Below are positions 1 through 4,911 of a stretch of 6,908 nucleotides of DNA, in pieces. Position 1 is the first letter of the stretch. Every line of letters starts with the position of its first letter. The notes below the pieces were generated by a model. That model did no database searches, had not been told where the DNA came from, and was given only the letters and a program-made list of their open reading frames with translations. The stretch comes from Thiotrichales bacterium (lineage in GTDB: Bacteria; Pseudomonadota; Gammaproteobacteria; Thiomicrospirales; Thiomicrospiraceae): positions 1-6,908 of the forward strand of contig JALVTA010000133.1 in the NCBI GenBank assembly GCA_027036095.1, read 5' to 3'. The position numbers were made by a program, and so were the translations under genes.

Positions 1-630
1 TTTTTCAATCAGGACTACCTCAAGGTGGCCGAGCTGCACATCGAGTCCGGCTGGGTGCCGCCGGACACCCGCGTCAACGAGCTGGAAGCCGCCTTCCGCG
101 CCGTCAGCGAACCCATCTGGGGCCGCCCCATCAAGGAGATCTCCTTCGGCCTGTTCCTCATGCGCCTGTTCCAGACGGCGCGGCGTTTCGGCATGGAAGT
201 GCAGCCACAACTGGTGCTGCTGCAGAAGACGCTGCTCAACATCGAAGGGCTGGGCCGCCAGCTGAATGACGAGCTGGACCTGTGGGACACCGCCAAGCCC
301 TTCCTGGAAGCGTGGATGAAGGAACGGATCGGCCTGCGCGGCTTCGTGCGCAATGCCCGTGAGGAGCTGCCCTACTGGCTGGAACGGGCGCCGGAGCTGC
401 CCAAGCTGATCCACCGGGTGCTGGATGATGCCGCCCACCGCCCCGGCCAGCCCACCACCGCTGAACTCCAGGCGCTGCGGCAGGAGCTGATCCGCAACCG
501 CCGTGCCGCGCGCAACCGCACCTTCGGCATCATGCTGGTGGTACTCGCTCTGGTGCCCGTCTTCCCCCTCGGACTGGTCGAGCAGGGGGTGCTCATGGCC
601 CTCGGCCTGCTGCTGATGCTCAAGGACTGA
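1..630 (+). CDS. ubiB: UbiB, ubiquinone biosynthesis ABC1-family atypical kinase/ATPase (3' part only)
   Basis: The reading frame is open from base 1 and its start lies left of the window, so only the last 209 residues are seen. UbiB is a membrane-associated atypical kinase-like ATPase needed for ubiquinone synthesis. The visible part begins in the C-lobe with FNQDYLKVAELHIESGWVPP, a segment typical of UbiB/ABC1 proteins, and continues through the helical region (FGLFLMRLFQTARRFGMEVQ, then LVLLQKTLLNIEGLGRQL). It ends with two hydrophobic segments at about visible residues 175-193 and 194-207, matching the C-terminal membrane anchor of UbiB, which is about 545 residues long in E. coli. The KxGQ and DFG-like motifs lie upstream and cannot be checked. 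A GTG at base 25 could be read as a start, but the homology continues upstream of it, so it is an internal valine. The TGA stop abuts the stop of the convergent hemerythrin gene. Confidence 0.93.
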   Translation, partial: FFNQDYLKVAELHIESGWVPPDTRVNELEAAFRAVSEPIWGRPIKEISFGLFLMRLFQTARRFGMEVQPQLVLLQKTLLNIEGLGRQLNDELDLWDTAKPFLEAWMKERIGLRGFVRNAREELPYWLERAPELPKLIHRVLDDAAHRPGQPTTAELQALRQELIRNRRAARNRTFGIMLVVLALVPVFPLGLVEQGVLMALGLLLMLKD

Positions 631-1065
631 TCACACCGGCGGGCCGCCACGGGCAGCCATCTCGGCAAAGTGCGCCGTGGCAAAGTCCATGGTGTTGACG
701 TGGTTGTCGAACCATCCGGGCCAGATCTCGAAGACGAACTGCCTGAGCAGCGCCAGCTCGCCGTTTTCTTCATAACGGCGCACCACCTCCTCCAGCTGGG
801 CCAGCACCCGCTCATGCTCGGCCCGGTGCACCGGATAGGCGGGAAAGCCCGTCTCCTCCATGATGCGATGCTCGTTGTCGAAGTGGGCGCGGGTGTGGGC
901 CAGCCATTCATCAAGCGCCTCGCGCAGCGGCGCCGACTTACCGCCCTGCTCCACCGCCTCGATCAGATCGCCAATGCGGTTGACCATATCGATTTCCTCG
1001 GCATGCACCGCGTTCATGTCCTCACGCGCCACTCTGGGCATGCTTTCTGCTTGGTAAACTGCCAT
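631..1065 (-). CDS. Bacteriohemerythrin (single-domain non-heme di-iron O2-binding protein)
   Basis: A 144-residue soluble protein with the full hemerythrin di-iron ligand set: H21, H61 and E65 in HFDNE, H80 and H84 in HRAEH, and H122 and D127 in HVNTMD. These seven positions and their spacings fit bacteriohemerythrins such as that of Methylococcus. The family forms a four-helix bundle that reversibly binds O2; proposed roles include oxygen storage, delivery to oxygenases or respiration, and oxygen sensing. No signal peptide, membrane segment or fused signalling domain is visible, so it is a cytoplasmic stand-alone carrier or sensor rather than a chemoreceptor. The ATG start is supported by a strong AGGAGG ribosome-binding site (1071-1076), five bases away. 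It diverges from the stator genes and converges on ubiB with no spacer. The specific partner is not shown by the sequence. Confidence 0.93.
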   Translation of the reverse strand: MAVYQAESMPRVAREDMNAVHAEEIDMVNRIGDLIEAVEQGGKSAPLREALDEWLAHTRAHFDNEHRIMEETGFPAYPVHRAEHERVLAQLEEVVRRYEENGELALLRQFVFEIWPGWFDNHVNTMDFATAHFAEMAARGGPPV

Positions 1066-1144
1066 AATTGCCTCCTGTCAGCAGGGTCTTTTCCATGTTA
1101 AGGCAGCCATTCCCACATAGCCCAAAAGTTTTCTATCGGACACC
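1066..1144. other. Divergent intergenic region between hemerythrin and motA/pomA
   Basis: These 79 bases must carry the start signals of the hemerythrin gene (leftward) and probably those of the stator operon (rightward). The hemerythrin AGGAGG is clear at 1071-1076. On the minus strand TAACAT (1095-1100) with TTGGGC (1120-1125) is a poor sigma70-like pair at a 19-base spacing. I see no convincing sigma28 (TAAA/GCCGATAA), sigma54 or FNR site. The stator gene has only a weak GGA (1138-1140) before its ATG. Promoters are therefore expected here by position but not assigned. Confidence 0.4.
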
Positions 1145-1915
1145 ATGAGCGCCCTTTTTGCCCAACTTGTCGGCGTGCTGATCATCGCCGCCGCCATGCT
1201 GGCCGGCGGTTCGCTGCTGCTGTTTGTCAATGTGCCCTCCATCCTCATCGTGCTGGGTGGCACGCTGGCGGCGACCCTGATCCGCTTCCGGCCCGCGGAC
1301 TTTCTCAACGCCATTGCCATGAGCTGGCGCGCCATCTTCCCGCCCAAGGAAATTTCCGACCTGCCCGGTCTGATCGACCTGACCGAGGAACTGCTCAGAG
1401 TGACGCGCCGGCAGGGTCTGCTGGCGGCAGAAAATGTGGAGATCGGCAACCGCTTCTATCAGGAATCCGTGCAGATGCTGGTGGACGGCTATCCGGAAGA
1501 AGCAATGAAGAAGTTTCTGGAGGAAGAGCGCCACCTGTTCCGGGAAAAGGCCGAAACCGCCGCCGGCGTCTTCCGCGCCATGGGGGACGTCGCCCCGGCC
1601 TTCGGCATGATCGGCACGCTGGTGGGGCTGGTGCAGATGCTGGCCAACCTCTCCGACCCCAGCAGCATCGGCCCGGCCATGGCGGTGGCGCTGCTGACCA
1701 CCCTCTACGGCGCCCTGCTGGCCAATCTGTTCGCCCTGCCTGTGGCCGACCGCATCGAAACCTGGGCGGAGGATGAAGCCGTGCGCATGGCGCTCATCGC
1801 CGATGCGGTCATGTTCATCATCCACGGCGAGCATCCGACCCGCGCCCGCCAGCTGCTGTCGGTCTATCTGCACGGCAAACAGAAGGCCGTCCCCGAACAG
1901 GAGGCCGCGGAATGA
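1145..1915 (+). CDS. pomA: Flagellar motor stator protein MotA, PomA-like (sodium-type signature)
   Basis: A 256-residue inner-membrane protein, close in length to Vibrio PomA. It has four membrane segments, at about residues 6-25, 29-46, 148-168 and 178-200, with a large cytoplasmic loop between the second and third. The loop contains R88, R89, E96 and E99, positions where PomA has the charged residues that contact FliG of the rotor. The third segment carries APAFGMIGTLVGLV with P151 and T158. The fourth has T185 and T186 and a proline at 199. T158 and T186 coincide with PomA residues in the sodium pathway. Five copies of MotA surround two MotB to form the ion-driven stator that turns the flagellum. 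The gene overlaps the next by ATGA, indicating an operon. The ribosome-binding site is weak. MotA of the proton type is the alternative; the signature favours PomA, but ion choice is inferred. Confidence 0.9.
   Translation: MSALFAQLVGVLIIAAAMLAGGSLLLFVNVPSILIVLGGTLAATLIRFRPADFLNAIAMSWRAIFPPKEISDLPGLIDLTEELLRVTRRQGLLAAENVEIGNRFYQESVQMLVDGYPEEAMKKFLEEERHLFREKAETAAGVFRAMGDVAPAFGMIGTLVGLVQMLANLSDPSSIGPAMAVALLTTLYGALLANLFALPVADRIETWAEDEAVRMALIADAVMFIIHGEHPTRARQLLSVYLHGKQKAVPEQEAAE
1899..1904 (+). promoter_or_regulatory. Ribosome-binding site of motB/pomB inside the end of motA/pomA
   Basis: AGGAGG lies seven bases before the ATG at 1912 and within the last codons of the upstream gene. Together with the ATGA stop/start overlap (1912-1915) it fixes the motB start and suggests translational coupling, which would keep the two stator subunits balanced. 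Confidence 0.85.
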
Positions 1916-2652
1916 GCCGCAAGAACAGCGGCGCGCCGGCCTGGCTGGCCACCTTTGCCGACATGATGTCGCTGCTGATGGCTTTTTTCGTCATGCTGTT
2001 CGCCATGTCCACCATCGAGGTGGAAAAGTATGAGGCCGTGGTCAGATCCATGACCGACGCCCTCGGCCACGGCCGTGACCTGACCGCCAGCCAGAAACAG
2101 TATTTCCAGCAGCACCGGACACAGTCGGAGCCCAGCGACAGCACCGGCACGGCAGAAAAGACGCCCATCGAGGACCTCAAGCCCCTCTACGACAGCCTGA
2201 TCCAGACCTACGCCAGCGCCCTTGAGAAACAGCAGCTCAACGTGCAGCTGGAAGACAGAGGACGCAAGCTGCGCATCACCTTCCCCAGCAGCGTGGCCTT
2301 CCCACCGGGGCGGGCCACCCTCACGCCCGAATTCCTGCGCCTGCTGCGCAAGCTGCCGGACTGGTCCGGGGAGCCGGTCACCCTGCAGGTGCTGGGGCAC
2401 ACCGACAGCCGTCCCATCCACAGCCCGCGCTTCCGCAACAACTGGGAGCTCTCCGCCGCCCGGGCCGCCTCGGTCATCGAAACGCTCATCCGTCTGGGCA
2501 AGATCCGTCCGCAGCAGGCGCGCGCCGTGGGACTGGCGGACACACGGCCGCTAGATCCCCGTCCCACACCGGAGGCCTGGCGCAAAAACCGTCGTGTGGA
2601 AATTCTGGTAGAGAGCGCCGCCGCGCCCATCGAGACAAAAGAGATCAAATGA
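1912..2652 (+). CDS. pomB: Flagellar motor stator protein MotB, PomB-like, with OmpA-type peptidoglycan-binding domain
   Basis: A 246-residue protein with a short cytoplasmic N-terminus, one membrane helix (about residues 11-33) and a periplasmic OmpA/MotB domain. The helix contains TFADMMSLLM, with D17 as the conserved ion-binding aspartate. P9 is eight residues before it, as in Vibrio PomB (P16 and D24). The stretch after the helix, about residues 38-52, corresponds to the plug that keeps unassembled stators closed. A linker (about 53-110) leads to the peptidoglycan-binding domain at about 120-234, with GHTDSRPI, NNWELSAARA and KNRRVEI. This domain anchors the stator to the cell wall. Its start is set by the AGGAGG and the overlap with the upstream gene. 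No other flagellar genes are in view, which is common for dispersed stator operons. The call as a stator subunit is secure; sodium coupling is inferred. Confidence 0.9.
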   Translation: MSRKNSGAPAWLATFADMMSLLMAFFVMLFAMSTIEVEKYEAVVRSMTDALGHGRDLTASQKQYFQQHRTQSEPSDSTGTAEKTPIEDLKPLYDSLIQTYASALEKQQLNVQLEDRGRKLRITFPSSVAFPPGRATLTPEFLRLLRKLPDWSGEPVTLQVLGHTDSRPIHSPRFRNNWELSAARAASVIETLIRLGKIRPQQARAVGLADTRPLDPRPTPEAWRKNRRVEILVESAAAPIETKEIK

Positions 2653-2653
2653 A

Positions 2654-2673
2654 GGCGCCCCGACCGGGACGCC
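2654..2673 (-). terminator. Hairpin in the motB/phnA convergent gap, possible terminator of the phnA transcript
   Basis: The 30-base gap between convergent stops contains an inverted repeat. Read leftward as RNA it gives an eight-pair stem, GGCGUCCC with GGGGCGCC including one U-G pair, around a four-base loop GGUC, then the modestly U-rich UUCAUUU. Read rightward the same position becomes a C-A mismatch and the tail is CGAAAGGG, so it would work better for the leftward transcript. The U-tract is weak, so termination is a plausible but unproven role. Confidence 0.45.
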
Positions 2674-2682
2674 CGAAAGGGA

Positions 2683-3210
2683 TCAGGCCTTCTTGGTATA
2701 TTCGGCCACGATGTAGATGCTGGTGCCGTTCACCTTGCCCTCGAAGTGCCGGCCGTCATCGGTGATGCGAATGTTCTTCACCTGGGTGCCGCGCTTGGCA
2801 GTGAAGCCCGCACCCTTCACATCCAGATCCTTGACCAGAATGACGGTGTCGCCGTTGCGCAGAATATTGCCGTGGGCGTCCTTGAGGGTCAGCTCCTCTT
2901 CCTCCTCGTCGCCCGCCTCGGCCCACTCCAGCACCTCCGGCTCCAGATAGAGCATGTCCAGCAGGTCCTGCGCCCAGGTTTCACCCTCGGCCGCCAGTTT
3001 CTTCAGCAGGCGCCAGGCCGCCACCTGCACCGCTGGCTCCTGCGACCAGGCCGACTCGTTCAGGCAGCGCAGATGGTTGGCATCCAGCGCCGCCTCACCG
3101 CTCAGCTGATCCCGGCAGACGGCGCACAGCGCCACCGTCTCATCCCGCGGCGCCAGTGCCACCGCCTCGACGTCCCGGTCCGACCCACACAGTTGACATA
3201 CATCGCTCAT
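2683..3210 (-). CDS. PhnA (YjdM)-family zinc-ribbon protein, long form
   Basis: A 175-residue soluble protein with three parts. Residues 5-32 form a zinc ribbon, C5-x2-C8 and C29-x2-C32. Residues 45-97 hold the helical segment NHLRCLNESAW and PAVQVAAWRLL then WAQDLLDMLYLE, which I recognise from longer proteobacterial PhnA proteins. After an acidic linker (101-106) comes the PhnA C-terminal domain, about 107-175, with KDAHGN, NGDTVILVKDLDVKG and GTQVKNIRI. E. coli YjdM (PhnA) is shorter, about 111 residues. Despite the name, this family is not the phosphonoacetate hydrolase, and no biochemical role is established, so I give no phosphonate function. AAGGAG (3218-3223) precedes the ATG by seven bases and touches the stop codon of the glycosyltransferase gene, which points to a coupled transcript. 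Confidence 0.88.
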   Translation of the reverse strand: MSDVCQLCGSDRDVEAVALAPRDETVALCAVCRDQLSGEAALDANHLRCLNESAWSQEPAVQVAAWRLLKKLAAEGETWAQDLLDMLYLEPEVLEWAEAGDEEEEELTLKDAHGNILRNGDTVILVKDLDVKGAGFTAKRGTQVKNIRITDDGRHFEGKVNGTSIYIVAEYTKKA

Positions 3211-3222
3211 CGCGCTTCTCCT

Positions 3223-4674
3223 TCAATGATGGCGGCCCCGCCGCCAGTTGTGACAATGGTAAATCCTGAATTCGGCGCCCAGCGTCTGTTCCTGCCAGCG
3301 CGCCGGCCAGTGTTCCAGCAGCCGGCAGTGCTCGAACAGCCCGCGCCCGGCCGGTGTGCCGGCGTCATTGAAATAAGTGTGCCACAGCACCACACCGTCC
3401 GTCCCTTGCGGCAGGCGACCGAACCAGAAATCGAACTGGGTTCGCCTGCCATCCGCGCTGAACACGGCCGGGTCCGCCCGGTGGCGCAGATACCAGGCAG
3501 GGCGGCTCACCAGCGACCAGTTGCCGGAAAACTTGCGCACCTCAATGCCCTGCCGGGCCAGTTGCGCCTGCCAGCGCTCCAGCCGCATGCTCGCATCCTG
3601 CCAGCCGGCGATCTCAAGACGCGGGTCCAGCCCCTTGAACGGCCAGGCGGCCCCGGCCAGCAATGCCGCCACGCCGACCCACGCCAGCCCGCCGTAGAGA
3701 CCATGCAGCCACAGCGCCCAGCGTCGGGCCGCCAGCCACCAGGCCAGCAGCGGCAGCAGCAGCCACCAGCCCACCGCCGGCCAGTGAGGAAGAATCGGCT
3801 CGTGTCCGGCGCTCCAGCCGAACAGCGCCAGCACCGGCAGGGCAAACAGCAGCGTAAAGCGACCACCCTCCGGCAGACGGCGCCAGCGCAGCAGCGCCCA
3901 GCCCAGCACCGCCAGCGCGGCCAGATAGAGCACCGGCCCGTAGGCCCCCAGCTGCCGCCCCTGACTGATGGCAAAGCGACGCAGCGACCAGTCCGCATGG
4001 CGCGTGCCGTGGTGCAGCTGGTAGAGAAAGGAGGCCCAGTCATGCTGAAGGTTCCACCACAGCACCGGCGCGAGCATCGCCAGCGTCAGCCCCGCCGCGC
4101 CCCACAGGCCCGGCTGAGCCAGCCAGCGCCAGCGTCCATAGAGGACGATCACCAGCAGCACCGTCACCACCAGCGTGATGGCCGTGTACTTGGACAGGGC
4201 CGCCAGCCCCAGCAGCACGCCCAGCACCCACGGCTGGCGCAGCCTTTCATCATGACGGTGGCGCCACAGCCAGCGGGCCAGCACCACGGTGACCAGCGCC
4301 AGCGGCAGATCCGGCAGCGGGGAAAGGGTCAGGCCATGCAGCAGCGGGCTGAACAGGGCCAGAAACAGCACCCAGCCACCAATCGTGGGCGTCTGTGGAA
4401 ACAGCGTCTCCGCCAGCCGCACCAGCTGCCAAAGCAGCGCCAGCCCCAGCATGATGGCCGGCAGGCGCACCGCCCAGTCGGCGTCCAGTCCGCGCACGAA
4501 GGGCCACTCCAGCCAGCCGATCAGCGGCGGGTGGTCAAAGTAGCTCCAGTCCGGATACCAGCCGTAGAGCGCATAGTGGGCCTCGTCCACGCCCAGCGGG
4601 ATCAGCCCGTTGAGCCACAGGTGCAGCCCCAGCAGGCCGACAAGCAGCAGAAACAGATGGCGGGATGCGATCAT
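3223..4674 (-). CDS. GT-C membrane glycosyltransferase, family 39 / PMT_2 (ArnT-like)
   Basis: A 483-residue polytopic membrane protein. The N-terminal half has the GT39/PMT_2 pattern: a first membrane helix, then GVDEAHYALYGW with D30 and E31 as the likely catalytic acidic residues in the first periplasmic loop, YFDHPPLIGWLEWP (45-58), SPLPDLPLAL (118-127), and GLAALSKYTA (156-165). EPILPHWPAVGWW (292-304) and about ten membrane segments in all follow. The last 135 residues or so are a soluble tail. Family members transfer a sugar from a polyprenyl-phosphate donor to lipid, glycan or protein in the periplasm; the donor and acceptor here are not evident. The ATG at 4674 is chosen over a GTG at 4701, because the GTG lies inside the tRNA terminator stem. 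Neither has a clear ribosome-binding site. The stop overlaps the phnA ribosome-binding site. Confidence 0.88.
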   Translation of the reverse strand: MIASRHLFLLLVGLLGLHLWLNGLIPLGVDEAHYALYGWYPDWSYFDHPPLIGWLEWPFVRGLDADWAVRLPAIMLGLALLWQLVRLAETLFPQTPTIGGWVLFLALFSPLLHGLTLSPLPDLPLALVTVVLARWLWRHRHDERLRQPWVLGVLLGLAALSKYTAITLVVTVLLVIVLYGRWRWLAQPGLWGAAGLTLAMLAPVLWWNLQHDWASFLYQLHHGTRHADWSLRRFAISQGRQLGAYGPVLYLAALAVLGWALLRWRRLPEGGRFTLLFALPVLALFGWSAGHEPILPHWPAVGWWLLLPLLAWWLAARRWALWLHGLYGGLAWVGVAALLAGAAWPFKGLDPRLEIAGWQDASMRLERWQAQLARQGIEVRKFSGNWSLVSRPAWYLRHRADPAVFSADGRRTQFDFWFGRLPQGTDGVVLWHTYFNDAGTPAGRGLFEHCRLLEHWPARWQEQTLGAEFRIYHCHNWRRGRHH

Positions 4675-4685
4675 GCGGCGATTGT

Positions 4686-4717
4686 AAAACAAAAAGGCCA
4701 CCGCAACGGGTGGCCTT
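4686..4717 (-). terminator. Intrinsic terminator of the tRNA-Met transcript
   Basis: On the minus strand a perfect nine-pair stem, AAGGCCACC (4709-4717) with GGTGGCCTT (4694-4702), encloses the six-base loop CGTTGC and is followed by TTTGTTTT (4686-4693). It lies six bases after the tRNA CCA end. This is a textbook rho-independent terminator in the correct orientation for the tRNA, and it ends only 11 bases before the glycosyltransferase ATG. Confidence 0.92.
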
Positions 4718-4723
4718 GGAATC

Positions 4724-4800
4724 TGGTGGCTGCACCTGGATTCGAACCAGGGACCCCATCATTATGAGTGATGTGCTCTGACCAACTGAGCTATGCAGCC
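4724..4800 (-). tRNA. tRNA-Met (CAU anticodon, elongator type)
   Basis: A 77-base cloverleaf reads leftward from 4800. The acceptor stem GGCTGCA pairs with TGCAGCC, followed by A73 and an encoded CCA. The D arm is GCTC-AGTTGGTCA-GAGC, the anticodon arm CATCA-CTCATAA-TGATG with anticodon CAT at 4764-4766, and the T arm CCTGG-TTCGAAT-CCAGG. A CAU anticodon may mean elongator Met, initiator Met or lysidine-modified Ile. The anticodon arm equals that of E. coli elongator tRNA-Met and differs from tRNA-Ile2. The initiator is excluded because its first base pair is unpaired and its anticodon stem has three G-C pairs. Placement downstream of ychF is a recurrent arrangement in gammaproteobacteria, as I recall for Pseudomonas. 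It has its own promoter and terminator. Confidence 0.96.
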
Positions 4801-4811
4801 GAGATGCGCGT

Positions 4812-4839
4812 ATTTTAGGATTTTTCCACCAAAAATCAA
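4812..4839 (-). promoter_or_regulatory. Sigma70-type promoter of tRNA-Met
   Basis: On the minus strand TTGATT (4834-4839) is a good -35 element and TAAAAT (4812-4817) a good -10, separated by 16 bases. The -10 ends 11 bases before the tRNA 5' end, so transcription would begin only a few bases ahead of the mature tRNA. The bases after the -10, ACGCGC, are G/C-rich, like the discriminator of stringently controlled stable RNA promoters. Growth-rate or ppGpp control is therefore likely but inferred. Confidence 0.8.
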
Positions 4840-4852
4840 CCGTCGGCGCAGA

Positions 4853-4886
4853 TTTTGCCGCGCGCCCACGCAGGCACCCGGCAAAA
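4853..4886 (-). repeat. Long imperfect hairpin between ychF and the tRNA-Met promoter
   Basis: Read leftward, TTTTGCCG (4879-4886) pairs with CGGCAAAA (4853-4860). Inside, after a G-G mismatch, GTGCC (4873-4877) pairs with GGCGC (4862-4866) through one G-U pair, around the loop TGCGTG. That is 13 pairs in 34 bases. Because the U-run is on the 5' arm, it is not a classical terminator in either direction. It may protect the ychF mRNA 3' end, or modulate the terminator just before it. Function is unknown. Confidence 0.55.
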
Positions 4887-4900
4887 ATGGGGGAGCCCCC
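4883..4900 (-). terminator. Short GC hairpin plus U-tract after ychF, likely terminator of the rplY-pth-ychF transcript
   Basis: Eleven bases after the ychF stop the minus strand reads GGGGGCTCCCCC (4889-4900) then ATTTTT (4883-4888). With a four-base loop the stem has four G-C pairs. Position, orientation and U-tract fit an intrinsic terminator; the short stem makes it moderate in strength. It separates the operon from the independently promoted tRNA. Confidence 0.6.
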
Positions 4901-4911
4901 GTCTCCGCCGC

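Noticed and set aside
1066..1144. Flagellar sigma28 promoter before the stator genes
   Set aside because: TTAAGGCAG and CTATCGGA loosely recall the elements, but the order, spacing and match to TAAA/GCCGATAA are poor.
1133..1873. Open reading frame of 246 codons on the minus strand opposite motA/pomA
   Set aside because: Rich in Gln, His and Gly with no membrane or domain pattern; the plus strand encodes a clear four-helix stator protein.
2683..3210. Phosphonoacetate hydrolase or phosphonate-degradation function for the PhnA protein
   Set aside because: The sequence is the zinc-ribbon YjdM family, which shares only the name with the hydrolase; no phn C-P lyase genes are nearby.
4675..4701. 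GTG at 4701 as the glycosyltransferase start, adding nine residues
   Set aside because: It lies within the 3' arm of the tRNA terminator, adds no conserved sequence, and has no properly spaced ribosome-binding site. The ATG at 4674 directly precedes the first membrane helix.
2746..4767. Open reading frame of 673 codons on the plus strand opposite the glycosyltransferase and phnA genes
   Set aside because: Its translation is dominated by Gln, Pro, Arg and His without domains. It is a shadow of GC-rich codons on the minus strand, where the glycosyltransferase and PhnA motifs are clear. It ends in AAPGFEPGTPSL, a peptide that comes from reading a tRNA gene in antisense.
4724..4800. tRNA-Met gene as an integration site for a mobile element
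   Set aside because: No repeat of the tRNA 3' end, integrase gene or foreign-looking sequence is present on either side within the window.
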